In this document: positions 9,442-21,347 of the stretch, one piece after another
Layout: each line of letters begins with the position of its first letter
Position numbering within the stretch: position 1 is the stretch's first letter
From: Hysterangium stoloniferum
Taxonomy: Eukaryota > Basidiomycota > Agaricomycetes > Hysterangiales > Hysterangiaceae
Assembly: GCA_015178975.1 (NCBI GenBank)
Contig: WHVD01000088.1
Coordinates: 124,001 to 188,000, forward strand
Direction of reading: 5' to 3'
DNA length: 64,000 bases
The notes under the pieces: model-generated
Told to the model about the DNA's origin: nothing
Seen by the model: the letters and a program-made list of their open reading frames with translations, nothing else
Databases searched by the model: none
Program-made: the position numbers and the translations under genes

Positions 9442-10540
9442 TTATGCAAAGGCTCGTGTGTGGAAGTTATTCCAGGTGCACATCATGGTGCGTATCTTTT
9501 CGTCCCTATACTTTTCTAGTGGGTTAGCAGACTCCCTTGTGGCATATAGGTGGCAAAAATTCAACAGAAATTTACCATATCTTCGACGGTTTGAACCCAG
9601 AGCACTTTTACACATTGTTCCCATATGTCTGGCCTCGTTTTGACCTTCTTGAAGAGCCGTGTGGCGAAAACGTTTGCCAAAAAGAAAATCTAGAAGCCAT
9701 GGAAAAGTAACCAAATATTTTCAGTTGTTTGCAGTTCGTGCTCTCACAAATCTCAAGAACCTCTTCAAAAGCATCCGATATAATATCGACGGCGCACCTG
9801 ATGGCTCCCAAGTTTGGCCCAAGCAGACGGAGGCCGAGAAGTTTGGCATTAGGGCGGGAGAAACGTTCCAGACAGTTGGGGAATGATTTCGCAACATGGT
9901 TCTCCAAGTGAATAAGGATGTAGCTCTTAACAGGTCACCAAGAAAGGTACCCATGACAAAAAGGCCATCATTCGGATATCAACCCGCTTATATGGAATAT
10001 ATACCAACAGTGTGTATATTACGATTCACGTATGCCGATCATTAGCTGATATGTGTGTGGATAGTTGTTAAGACTTAAAGGACAATAACTTGCCTGGAAT
10101 TGTGTCATGTGCTGGTTCAGGCCATATACATATTGGTTGCAATATATTGATTTGGGTTTCTGTGTCCCCCCTTCATTGGCAAGCAAAGAATATATTTTGC
10201 GTCGGCACCCCTCTTTTGTGAAGCCAGCAGACGGGTGGTTCTCAAGCCAAGGAAAGTGCGAGTTGGAGGGTAACATGCCCAGGAGCATGAGCAGCGGGAA
10301 CGGCCAATGGAAACGGGCAGAGAGGCTAAGAACACGGGACACAAAGGACTCGATGTAAAGCTTGTAGTCATCGTTATGCCTTCTTCCGAACAATTGGTTC
10401 TCATATTCGGTGAAACCAGCATCCGCAGCGACCGTGGCAGCTCCCCAAATGGGGTGGGATCGGAGGCAACTGCAGATAGTACCACCGCGAAGGCCAGACA
10501 CAAATGTGATTGTGAATGCTAACCCCTTTTCAGAATGTGT
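9442..10540 (-). pseudogene. Unidentified decayed coding remnants
   Basis: Two minus-strand frames look more protein-like than their surroundings. 9608-9907 includes AKLLGLRLLGPNLGAIRCA and 10019-10501 includes ADAGFTEYENQLFGRRHNDD, with hydrophobic stretches in the latter. I do not recognise a family. No start, splice or stop structure could be assembled, and overlapping open frames on both strands make the call weak. This is probably an eroded host gene between copia-A and the duplicated array. Confidence 0.25.
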
Positions 10541-10959
10541 CCGTTATGGAGGCAGACAAGGCGATATTGAGGCTAGAGGGGCTGTAACGTATCCAAGTTG
10601 TTTCATTCATCTTCCCACCAGAAGTTGTGTGTGGCTAAATAGGTGGCAATCTGAGGAGTACTACTAGTCTATGGTGCACAACACCTAAAGACGGCCACTT
10701 TCTAACTAACAACTTGAAGCTTTCAAAGTTCACCCAACTCCTTATTCTTTTGGTACGCCCGGGTCAGAAGGGTTTATTAGTATCAGATCCTTCACCGACG
10801 TTCAATCGTGTAAGGATGCGATGAATGAGTAGTGGAGTTTATATTTATATAGCCTTTACCAAAGATTAAGAAATCTGTAGGATCAGACTCCATGTGGTGT
10901 CGCTCTGGAATGCGTTTATGGGACTGCTTGTCACCATGGTTAGTAAATCTCAAATTCTA

Positions 10960-11340
10960 CACAACATCAGTGGCGCTATATTAGCGGAGGGTCGTGTGGC
11001 CTCTAATATCAGCCTTTTTGAAGATAACGAAGATGACGACGGGTAGAGAAGACTGCTGTTGAAGACTTGTGATCGGCGAAAAGTCTACTACTCTCCATCT
11101 CGTGTCGCTCCCTTTGATTGAGAACACTTTGACTTTGAAAAAATATTGTTATTAACTTGGGTATATTAGTAAGGTTGAATATATGCCTTTTGGGAAAAGA
11201 TTTTAGTTTATGGTACTTGGGCCGGTCAGTGTCAAGTGCATCTGACTACAGGACCTAGTGTGTCACGTGATACGGGGGGTTATTTTTCTTAAAATTATGT
11301 ACATTTATATACCGCGTTTTGACTCCAGCTGAATCCAAAT
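10960..11340 (-). repeat. P-family fragment P0
   Basis: This segment aligns with 28440-28750 in copy P2. The shared words include 'gaagatgacgacggg', 'gggtatattagtaaggttga' and 'tttatggtacttggg'. It corresponds to the upstream (N-terminal) side of the minus-strand P gene and contains no complete reading frame. Confidence 0.65.
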
Positions 11341-11429
11341 GTGAAATTAGTTTGCCAAAAGTTCTCGATCGTGAGATATCAAACTTGCCGACTTTGATTG
11401 TCCGCAACTGTAGTACAGGCGCTTTACCA

Positions 11430-11665
11430 CGGTTACAACTCTACTCCACAAATATGTGCCAAGTCGGTCCAGCAAAAACAGGTGGCATCAGCGTGTGTAA
11501 TGATTCCTGTATGGATACACTGATTTGCCACAGATGGAAGATAGTAGATGGAACTTGATGATAGAACATAGAACATGGCAGCGTAAGCATGAAGTGATGG
11601 CAATTCGTTATCAGATGGAAGTTGTTTGGCGGTCAAGTAAGTTCTCTCCTTTCATCAGGTTTCTG
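11430..11665 (+). repeat. Upstream module N, isolated copy
   Basis: The sequence from 'caactctactccacaaatatgtgcc' to 'gaagttgtttggcggtcaagtaag' is related to the modules ahead of the DUF6533 gene copies, for example 40630-40815, 49830-50040 and 51630-51830. Here it is followed by P-family sequence instead of a DUF6533 gene, so it marks a rearrangement junction. Confidence 0.6.
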
Positions 11666-11669
11666 GCTC

Positions 11670-12880
11670 CACTGATTGCTCTGTGTAGCACATGTTCGTT
11701 AGATCGGCACGCTTTTTGTTTGTTAAAGACGAACAGGAAAACCCACACTTGCACAATGGTATCCAACTCAAGTTCGAAACCCGACTCATCTGATTCAGGA
11801 CTATCCATCTTCGGCACGTCAAAAAGGTCACTACCATCATCCGTTAAACCTAACAGTGACAGATTTCGTTCCTGCTGCGCCTGCGTTGCAGCCTGAATCT
11901 CCATGTTAGCCTTGATACGAGGGATGATACGAATTGCACGCGCTTTAGATGGGATTTTTCTCTTCGGATACGGCACTTGAAACATTATCGAGTTTACTGG
12001 GGAGGTTTTCCAGAGTTTTTGATGAGACTTTGTCGTTTGAAGATGACGGACCTGTGCTTCCTTGCTGCTGGATCGCCGAACGAGGTGTGAATCATGTGTC
12101 TACGTCCATGCCATCATCCAAGAACACATTGGGATCTGGGTCGGGGTCTGCATGGCATGGCGAGACTCTATTCGTGCCAATAGGATCTTTTCATCGTCGG
12201 CGTCACAATCCAGAGCATAAGCCGCACATTTTCCCTCTGCAGGACGAAGTCGGGCGCGTTTAGGTGGTGAAAGGACGTGACGCATAGTACTTTCAGCCCT
12301 CTTCGGTAACTGGGAAGATGGTTCTGACGGTGTTGGAACGACCGCACCAATTTTTGATTGGCTTGACTTTAAAGGACCTTGAAAATTCTGGAGTTCGGCA
12401 AGAGGAGTGGGTACGGACGTGGATGCCCGAAAGCCCATGGCCAGTTGTGAGAACGTGTGTGATACGGACAATTCAAAGTGTTCGCTTCTTCTAAAAGGTG
12501 AGACGTGAGTGTTTGGAATGGTACAACGTCGTCATCGGATTCCCCGGAATAAATGATGGTGTCGAGCTGCTGTTGCGGTATTTATTGAGCATTGTGACGA
12601 GAGGTGGATGTCATCGTTGGGCATATTAGTTGGGTGGAACACATTCCCTTTGGTAGAAGATTTTAGGCCACGGTACTTGGGTCGGTCAGTGTCAAACGTG
12701 ACCTTTCTGCGTGTTTCTTCGATTGAATTCAATCGATCCTGCAATCATAAAAATAAAATTGCAAGTAGGTTACGTTACCTCTGATAACAGCAAGCGCTCC
12801 CCACTCCAAATCTTCTAGGAAATCTTGACCTTTAATAGAGGACCAACGAATGGCCTTTCTTTACAGCAGCGCAAAACAAT
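11670..12880 (-). pseudogene. P-family gene copy P1 (unidentified Ser-rich protein), decayed
   Basis: The minus-strand frames contain conserved pieces in order: DRLNSIEETRRKVTFDTDRP (12600-12744), ELQNFQGPLKSSQSKIGAVV and PPKRARLRPAEGKCA (12100-12471), and SKARAIRIIPRIKAN (11860-11950). An intron with a TATGATTGCAG-like 3' site precedes the first piece. The pieces lie in different frames, so the copy is broken unless several introns are spliced out. Low-complexity Ser/Pro/Asp composition suggests a nuclear protein, but I cannot name the family. The sequence 'gcgctccccactccaaatc' near 12800 is uninterrupted here and is the empty-site counterpart of the insertion in P2. Confidence 0.55.
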
Positions 12881-13199
12881 CTGAACCTAGTCAGACCTCA
12901 GGAGAATACAGTAGACGGTCCAGAGGGTGCAAATCAGTCGTTGCATGTAGTACCATTGCATCGCATTCAAATCATAGTAATTGTAGACGGCAAATATAAT
13001 AGTTGTATCAAACCACCCCCAAAAACGCAGAAAATCATACAAAAAAATTATTCTCCGAGTCAAACCTCACAAGAATACAGTAGATGGTCCAGAGGATTTT
13101 TCATTCGTACACGTGAGACGTATGGTGAAATGAGGGCTTACGCATGCTCTAAGACGTAATACGATTGGGCGCCGGTGAGAAGCACGTGATTTACGGGTA

Positions 13200-13379
13200 T
13201 CTCCGTCCCTTTTGTTCCTAAGTCATGTATAAATACACCCAAACTACCAAGAGCTACCTCAGTCGATTCCTATCGACCCGTCGACTGAGGTACGCTTTCT
13301 TTGTCTCTTACCGTCAGAACTAGATACTCATTACACTTAGATATAATTATTGTTATAGGGTCTCCATTGATAATAAGAC
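13200..13379. repeat. LTR-like sequence carrying the copia-A hairpin stem
   Basis: A TATAAATA box (near 13229) is followed by a hairpin at 13255-13292. Its perfect 12-bp stem tacctcagtcga / tcgactgaggta is identical to the copia-A LTR hairpin and has the same 14-nt loop length but a different loop sequence. Nothing else matches the copia-A LTR. It may be a solo LTR or fragment of a related family. No target-site duplication was found. Confidence 0.4.
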
Positions 13380-13384
13380 ATGTT

Positions 13385-14100
13385 GCAAGAGGTCTGCCCG
13401 AGAGAAGATTATAAGAGTGGCGAAAAAGGTGGCACATTAAAAATGTTAAGAAATATTTGTTGTTCCCAGGTTCCGGAACGACTGTTGATGGTGAGTAGAT
13501 GAGAACAGTGACGAGGAGGACCGAAAAGACGAAAAAGATATGATGGAAAGCCGGGTGTAACGCTTCTGCAGACTGGCTCTTCTAATGACGTGTATGAGCA
13601 ACAAACATCTGACGGCTCTCTCTGTGGGAGTTGACCTGATGCAGAATGGTCTACGGGTACATACTTAGTACAAGATGGCATTGCCACAGTAACCGCTCTA
13701 TCCCACAATGATGTGCCCAGTACATGCACATGGCAAATGATCATACTGATTTGCTACCCATGGAAGACAGTAGATGGAAGATGGAAGATGGGCAGCTTAC
13801 TAGGTAATGATGAAGTGATGGTAATTTGCTATATGATGGAACTCCTTGGCACTCAAATGAGTACTCTCATCGAGGTTCTGATGGAGTGGTAGCTGCGAAC
13901 CTGTGTCCAATTCATAATTGCGTAGGTTACTATGTGCCAAAGCGACAGACCACTTAGAGTTGCTTCTCACCGAGCGCCTGCAATGAGAGTATTTGCAACT
14001 AATATATATTAGCAAACTGAATATAATGTCACATACTGCACCGAGAATGCTAATAATCTAATTTCTTGAGCAGCTAAGAGTACCCAGCACCGGTACTTGC
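13385..14100 (+). repeat. Upstream modules of array unit D1
   Basis: The sequence beginning 'tgttgcaagaggtctgcccg' recurs at 19000 and 23452 ahead of D2 and D3. It is followed by module N (about 300 bp) and module M (about 250 bp, recognisable by 'gcaccgagaatgct' and 'gagcagctaagag'). N and M also recur, alone or in series, at 40350-41020, 49285-50220 and 51330-52020. No conserved open frame was found, so these look like duplicated promoter or 5' flank. Confidence 0.6.
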
Positions 14101-14111
14101 TAAAATCTCAC

Positions 14112-15779
14112 ATGGCATCCGTGGCAGAAATTCAAGCAGCAACTGTATTGTAACTACCTTTATGCCATTTCATCACACACAACACTGACGTAGGATTCCA
14201 GTAAGCTCTGGACTTCCACCGATTTCGCAACACTAGGTCTGTCTACGCAAAGTCGCAGTTGTTTACCACTATATAGATGGGCATCTCAGTTTTGTTTAGT
14301 TATGATACATTGTTGACTCTTCCAGCCGAAATCCAGTTCGTATGGAAGAGTAAGATCAGACTAGCATCTGTGCTATACATCATAGCCCGATATTCGTCCA
14401 TACTTGAGTTTGTATTTCCTGTCACCCTTGCTTTAGGAGTTGCAACGTTGCAGGTGTGTGATGGGATGGGCCTGAAAATGTCCCTTGACTTACAGCAGTT
14501 GATAGTGTGTGGTACCATTTGAGCCCTCAGGTTAGTTGTTTACTGATTAGTCATAGGGCATGTAGCGCACTATTCTACACCTTTGCTATTCTGGACGCTG
14601 TTGCGGCGCTTAGTGTACACGGTGAATAATCTATTTATCATTTACTTTCTCAAATAACTCAACCAAGAGTGTCAGGGATATTACTTGCAAGGGTTCACGC
14701 TATAAGCAGGGCTAACAAATATCTCTTAACTCCAATCTTGTTCACATATCTTGGAGAAGTCTCCTGCCATGTGGTGTGTTTACTTCCTGGCAATGTGTGG
14801 ACGGGTATACCCATGAGTGTCGTAGCTTCTCATAGTCCATCAAGACTGTATTTCTGGGGAAAATATCAAACTGCGCGTTTCACTTAGCTAAAACTACGAA
14901 ACTGTGTATTAACATTAAACAGGAGTACAGAAGTCGATCGCATATGCCTGGAGACCTCGAGTTGACATGATCGTTATAGACTCAGCAGCAAGCGCTCTTA
15001 CAATTACGTTCGATGGGCTCATATTATTCATTACATTGTTCCACACCATCGGCACGATTAGGCTGCAAAGAGGTATTAAAGAATTGAGGAAACAATCTAT
15101 AACCTATCTACTTGTGCAGCAAGGTAATTTATCTTGGCGTTTGAGTCTACGTGTTCTTATATGACCATATCAATCCCAGGTGTTCTCCGATTTGCGTCAG
15201 TGCTAAATTAACGTGACTTCAGTTGATAAAATTTTGATTTTGATTTTTCAGCGTAATTTTCATCTGGAATTTACAGATCCTAATTACAAAGAAGGTTTGG
15301 GATTGCCGCTCCTTTCCCCCTTTTAGCTGATACTACTACATTTCTTCTAAGTTTGCTTCCGTGAATATCTTTTATCCTCTGTGAATTCCATAACACCTAC
15401 TCATTCCAAATTCAATACAGACTTCATTTTCCGACTTCCCCGCAAACTTGGAGCACTGGCAAGTATTTCTTGCATGCATTTCACCTGAAGTCTTAATGGC
15501 AACTGCAGCATATCGGCCATTCTCGTTTGCCGTTTCTTTCTCGATCTGCGAGAATTCAACTCGTCATGTAACGTAATCAATACGACGAATGATCTCGGGC
15601 TCACTACCTTCCGAGGGGCCGTACGCAGTATTGGACATTCTTTGATTGAGGACGTCGGAGATAATTACATAGGAGATTTCATTTCGAGGGGACATTATGA
15701 AGGGGGAAGCCCCGTCCGCTCCGCAGAGGGGCGTCAAGAAACGTCTGGTGGGAGGCTTGAAGGCCTTGCTGCACAGTAA
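14112..15779 (+). pseudogene. D1: DUF6533-type membrane protein gene copy
   Basis: The first exon encodes MASVAEIQAAT, followed by an intron. The next exon carries the DUF6533 signature (SYDTLLTLPAEIQFVWKSK, then ASVLYIIARYS). Further exons give SGILLARVHAISRANKYLL, a hydrophobic stretch with TFDGLILFITLFHTIG, and a C-terminal segment with HSLIEDVGDNYIGDF ending at the stop at 15777. The layout matches fungal multi-pass DUF6533 proteins. The frame ahead of the signature meets a stop (ACTATATAG) that is absent from D3, so this copy is probably dead. The conserved downstream frame shared by all copies shows the ancestor was a real gene. Confidence 0.6.
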
Positions 15780-17400
15780 TGTAAGGGGGTTATCTGCTGA
15801 ATATTATCAGTGACCATGCAATTAAAAATATTTATGACACTTGATGAAGTAAAATAAAAGCCCCCAGAAATCATTGGATACAGTTCACATCTCACCTCAT
15901 TTTTCTATAGATGTATTCAGGATATTAGTTGAGTCGCAAGAATATTTGTATTTATTTATTTATAAAGCACCCGCTCACTCAAAATTGTGTGGAATCATAC
16001 ACATAAAATCAATTTGAACCTAGCCATAATTGAGAGGAATACAGTGGGCTATCCAGAGGGTGTATATTAGTCATTTCATGTAGTACCATTGCATACCATT
16101 CGCATCACATTAATTATAGAGGGCCAATATAATAGTTGTATCAGACTGAAAGGAAACTTCGGCCTCGAAAGCCATTCACTGCATATGATCTGTACACTCA
16201 GAATGGATGACTAGACTCCTTCCTTAGGCGCGAGTATTCGCGTCTCTACGAAGATTGGACGTCTCAACGTAAATATTCGAGGTTCTTGAGGTTGAGCTCT
16301 GCCGGGATAATGTTCACAGCACACCACCCGAGGAAATGACTGAAGGTTATGTGATTTCAATATTAATTCTTTAACCGACAATGCCAGTCGATTGATCACT
16401 GCAGTACTACTAGGCTAAATTGATGCTATGCATTCTTGAAATCCGCTAATATATTTGGTACCGACGCCGCTACCGGGCCCGTCAAGCGACAGCAGTTTCA
16501 ACGTGTTTCATGAAGTCCAAGGATGTTCCACGCTGTAGGAAGTCAGTGCACTTAAATGAAGTACTCTAAGCACTTCATCGAAGGTCACTTTGTAACAGTG
16601 TTCAAACTTTGATTTAAAGCCTTTAAGCGGTTGTTGGATGACATTGAATCTAAGTAGGGCAGATGTCACTTTTTGCGTATTTTTGCACTTGATTTCAGTT
16701 CATATTACTCTTCAACTCAATTCATTAAAATACTAATCACACTGAATACTTTCCACTAATACATTGCATTCACTGAGCATTTCTACCATGCTCTTATTCC
16801 ACCACCCAACCAATATATCACCACCCATCACCATTATCGCTGTCATCATTCACCTTCACCGGCATCCACCGCTGCCACCATCCACCATTGTCATCCTCCA
16901 CCACCATATGCTAGTAAACAAGTTCCGAGCAGTCAGAGGTTGTTGGGAGGGTGGGATTATGCTGTTAGGCGATGGGAATGTAAATATACTGAGCATACCG
17001 AGTGATGAGACGATGCTAGAGTTTGCCATTAATTAGAAGACCAAAATCAACATGAGAATGAAAACTCACTATGTAATAGCATTTACCCCACCATTCAATA
17101 CTACCAACACAAATATCCCCGTCTGGTGTCTTCCCAGAACGCATATACCCGCCTCATACGGGCCCACATTCCCCATTTATACTCCAACCACTGTGACGAT
17201 GTGGAACACCTGATGATCTTCATTGACCCCAACAACATCCCTACCGCACCTACACCTGCAACCGCAACCGCAACCGCTTCGGCAATGCCACTGTCGATAT
17301 GCAGTCACATGCTAGATGCCACATGGAATATCATAGAGTCCGAAATGTCAGAATTTTTAATAGAATACATGTACTGACGACTTACTGGTAACGAGCTTAC
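15780..17400. repeat. Downstream block of array unit 1
   Basis: This block is shared with 21348-23000 behind D2. It contains three parts. The first is a non-coding stretch with 'ccagagggtgtatattagtc'. The second is a minus-strand gene fragment (16425-16700), whose better-preserved counterpart at 22000-22284 encodes LTALSQIFQQCYKVFHTLDK. The third is a His/Pro-codon-rich stretch of CCACCA-type repeats (16790-16910), followed by a segment (17041-17380) also found at 22620-22930 and 26510-26760. No protein family was recognised. Confidence 0.55.
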
Positions 17401-17835
17401 CGAAAAAATACAGGAACGTTCAGAGAGGAGCTATGAGCTGCCAGGAATTTAAAGGGGCATTCAGAGAGGAGCGGCAGGTGTGGGCTTTCTGAAAAGAGCG
17501 GTGGACCTGCCAAGAATCTAGAGGGCCATTCAGACGGGAAGGACGGCGTTGCCAAGAATTTAAAACACCACTCAAAGAGAAGCGTCGAGCTCGCCCAGAT
17601 ATTAAGGAGGCATTCAGAAAGAAGTTTCAAGCTTGCCCAAACTTTGAGGGAGTATTCAGAGAAGAACACCGACTTTGCAAAGAATTTAGAGGAGCACTCA
17701 GGGAGGAACGAGCTTACGAAGTATTTAGAGCAGCAGTCAAAGAGGAACGCACAGCTCGCCAATGATTTATAGAAGCATTTAAGGATGAACGACAAGCTTA
17801 CCAAGAATTTCGATGGAAGTTCGGGGTGCTTGCAG
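17400..17835. repeat. 42-bp minisatellite encoding a 14-residue repeat
   Basis: About ten diverged units of the type 'gccaagaatttaaaggggca..ttcagagaggag' occur; six successive starts, near 17552, 17594, 17636, 17678, 17720 and 17762, are spaced exactly 42 bp. The plus strand encodes an amphipathic, charged repeat of the form C-x-E-F-x-G-A-F-R-E-E-R with only occasional stops. A period divisible by three and the conserved pattern suggest descent from a coding repeat. The minus strand is also open (Ser/Phe/Leu-rich) but looks like its shadow. Confidence 0.8.
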
Positions 17836-18149
17836 CGGCTATTTGCGCAAGAGCTTTCCATCCTTGACCAGCAAAAGATCAGCGTAGAGTAATTTTACGG
17901 AAGCCACCGCCGAAGGAAAATCGAGCTTGGTAGGTGACGCCTTGACATGCATAAGTCTGCCAGCATCTTCAATTTATAGTCGATGTCTCTAGCCAGGAAG
18001 GATTGCCAGTGTCGTCGACACTAAGAGAGTGTTTAAGAGGAGTCACGAAATGCTGACGAAATCCGAGTCGCCATTAGACAAGCCAAAAAGGTAACGTGAC
18101 AGAAAATCGAACGTCCAGGATCCAGCGGGATTTGGAGGATAGTTGATAC

Positions 18150-18900
18150 TGGACTCATCGCATGTTATGAAATAAGTAAGTTGTATACCTTACATGCAGA
18201 GCCATTTCAATAGCCGAGTTGATGGTGGGATGCTGAACACCACTCCAAAGTCAATTAGACCCGATGATTTCTGAGACTTTATCTCTTTATAACGATATTT
18301 TAACATCAACCGCGGATCTACAACACCTTTATCGTCTAAGAACCTATTCAACAGGATAAAAAACGGATTATCTTTCCCGATGGATTTCATTTGGAGGAAT
18401 TCAATCACATAGTTATCAACCTGTTACCAAAACAATCATCACATCCCAACATGAAGAGAAAAAGAAGCATACAACATACCATCTCCCTCTCAATCGCGCT
18501 TAAAACGTAAAGCCATTCTCCATCACCACGTCAACGACATCCTCCTTCCTCCTGTCCTCCTCCAAGATCATCCCAACAACCTCAGCATCCTCCTTGCCCA
18601 ACCTGGATTCGTCATCCATTAACGGCTCCTCGCTCTTATCTCCAGGCGTGCTCGAGAAGGTTCTCCGAGGACGCATTCTATCATCTCCACGCTTCCTCTC
18701 CGCAGAATCGAAATATCCGACTCATCCGAGCCTGACGCCTTAGCTTCCCACGTCTTTGTGTTGCATTTTCCTTCAACACAGGCCTTGTGGGCTTCTTCGT
18801 GACGATTGCCTTGAGGAGCGTGTCTAGTGAGCATGCGACGTTGCTTTTGGTTTGGGTTTGAATGCTTCAAAGAGCAGTTATTGAAGAAGCAACTGCAGCG
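18150..18900 (-). pseudogene. P-family gene fragment (C-terminal part)
   Basis: The minus-strand pieces are SGSDESDISILRRGSVEMIE (near 18700) and, after a putative intron around 18420-18480, FILLNRFLDDKGVVDPRLML (near 18320). Both recur in other P copies: the first near 54600, and the second, in decayed form, at 26780 and 54250. The N-terminal half is missing here and the segment continues directly into the next array unit at 18990. The protein family is not recognised. Confidence 0.5.
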
Positions 18901-19656
18901 AAACTAAGCATCTTACATCGTTTGTTGCCTACGTAACACTGACCGAGTGTTTTCAGTCATCTTGAGATGTAAGTTCCGAACATAAAGAATTCGATTTTAG
19001 AGAAGATTATAAGAGTGGCGGAAAAAAGGCTGCACGGTCAAAACGTTAATTGTTCTTCCCACGACTGCTGATCGTGAGGGAGTAGAAGAGAACAGTCACG
19101 AGGAACACCAAAAAGACGAAAAGGAGATGGCCGGAAAGCCGGGTGCAACGCCTCTCCAGATCGCCTCTTCTAATGACGTGTGTGAACTATAAACACCGGG
19201 CGGTTCTCTCCGTGGGAGTAGACCTGATGACATGTACATACTTAGTACAAGGTGGCTTTACCACAGTAATAACTTTACTTCATAAATATATCCCCAGCAA
19301 ATGCACATGGCATCAGGATATCAAATAATTGAGATGTACAATTATACTGATTTGCCACAGATGGAAGGCAGCCAATGGCAGATGGCAGATGGAAAGGTAC
19401 TATGCAATCATGAAGTGATAGGAATTTTCTATATCAAGGAAATTATTGGCACTCAAATAAGTACTCTCATCAATTTTCTGGCTTATCTGGAGCTGCCAGC
19501 CAATTCATAATTGCCTACGTCATTGTGGTCTAGAACCACAGACTCGCTAGAGTTGCTTCTCATTGAGAGCCTACGATCTTACTACATATAATGCACCGAG
19601 AATGCTGTTAATTTAGTTTCTTGGGCACCTAGCACTGGCACTTGCCAAAATCTCAC

Positions 19657-21347
19657 ATGGCATCCGCGGCAAAAATTCAAGCAGCAATTGTAAAGTAACT
19701 ACCTCGGGCCATGATTTCGCACACAACACTGACCGTATATTTCCAGTAATATTTGGACTTACACCGATTTGGCAACACTAGGTCTGTCTACACAAAGTCG
19801 CAGTTGTTTGCCACACTATATAGACGGGCATCTCAGTTTGGTTTAGTTGTGATACAATCTTGACTCTTCCAGCGGAAATCCAGTTCGTATGGAAGAGTAG
19901 GATCAGACTAGCATCTGTGCTGTACATCATCGCCCGATATTCACACCTACTCAAGTATATACTTGCTGCCGCCATTAACCTAAATTCAGCAGATGTACCA
20001 TTAGAGGTGTGTGGTGGGATAGGCCTGAAAATGACCTTTGACTTACAGCATTTGATAGTGTGTGGTACCATTTGAGCCCTCAGGGTAGTTGTTTACTGAT
20101 TATCCATAGGGCATGTCATGGACTATTCCACACGTCGGCTGTTCTGGGAGGTGTAGCGGCGCTTAGTGGACACGGTGATTAATCTATTTATCATTTACTT
20201 TCTCAAATAACTCAACCAAGATGGTTGTCAGGGGTGTTACTTACAAGGGTTTACGCGATAAGCAAGGATAACAAATACCTCTTAACTCCAATCTTGTTCA
20301 CATATCTTGGAGAAGTCTCCTGTCGTGTGGTGTGTTTACCTATTGGCAATATATGGACGGGTATACCCATGAGTGTGATAGCTTATCTTAGCCTTTGAAG
20401 ATTGCATTTCTTGGACCAGCATCAAACTGTTCGTTTTACTTACGTAGATCCACGCGATTGTGTATTAATTAACATTATTAAACAGGGGTACAGAAGTCGA
20501 TTGCATATACCTGGAGACCTCGAATTGACACGATCGTTATAGAGTCAGCAACAACCGCTCTTTTAATTACGTTTGATGGGCTCATATTATTCACCACATT
20601 GTTCCACACCATTGGCATGATTGGGCTACAAAGAGGTATGAAAGGATTGCGGAAACGATCTATAACCTATATATTTGTACAACAAGGTAATTTATCTCGC
20701 TTTTGAGGTTACATGTTATTATGACCCTCATGATGTTAATTGCAGGTGTTCTCCGATTTGCGTTAGTGCTAAATTAACGTGACTTCCGTTGATGAAATGT
20801 TGATTTTTCTTTGTCAGCGTAATTTTCATATGGAATTCACAGCTCCTAATTACGAATAAGGTTTGGGATTATTACCGTTTTTTCCCTTTTTCACTGATAC
20901 TATGACATTTTTTTTAAGTTTGTCTCAGTGAATATCTTTTATCCCCTCAGAATTCTATACCACGCATTCAACTCACATCCAAATATAGGCCGCATTTAGA
21001 GACTTGGGCGCAAACTTCGAAAGCTGGCAAGTATTTATCGCATACACTTCGCCCAACTTCTTAATCTCAAGTGCAGCATATCCATCCTTCTCATTTGCCG
21101 CTTCTTTCTCGATCTGCGAGAATTAAACTCATCATGTAACACGATTAATATGACGAACAATGTTGTGCTCACTACGTTCAAGGCGACCGTACGCGGTATC
21201 GGACATTCTTTGATTGAGGACGTTGGAGATAATTATATAGGAGATTTTATTTCGCGGGTACGTTGTGAAGGAGAAATCCCCGTCCATTCCGCAGAGGGGT
21301 ATGAGGAACCCTCTGGTGGGAGACTTGAAGGACTTGCTGCACAGTAA
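19657..21347 (+). pseudogene. D2: DUF6533-type membrane protein gene copy
   Basis: This copy has the same exon order as D1: MASAAKIQAAI-like first exon, DUF6533 exon with LTLPAEIQFVWKSRIRLAS, a degraded RVYAI exon, a membrane exon around 20530-20680, and a C-terminal exon with IGHSLIEDVGDNYIGDFISR to the stop at 21345. The expected splice site is followed at once by TAA, and the frame shifts near 19820 relative to D3. It is therefore judged a pseudogene. The C-terminal exon is nevertheless fully open. Confidence 0.6.

Noticed and set aside
17397..17861. 154-codon Ser/Phe/Leu-rich minus-strand frame over the minisatellite
   Set aside because: It is the antisense of the 42-bp repeat. The inverted array shows the charged EFxGAFREER frame is the stop-poor coding direction.
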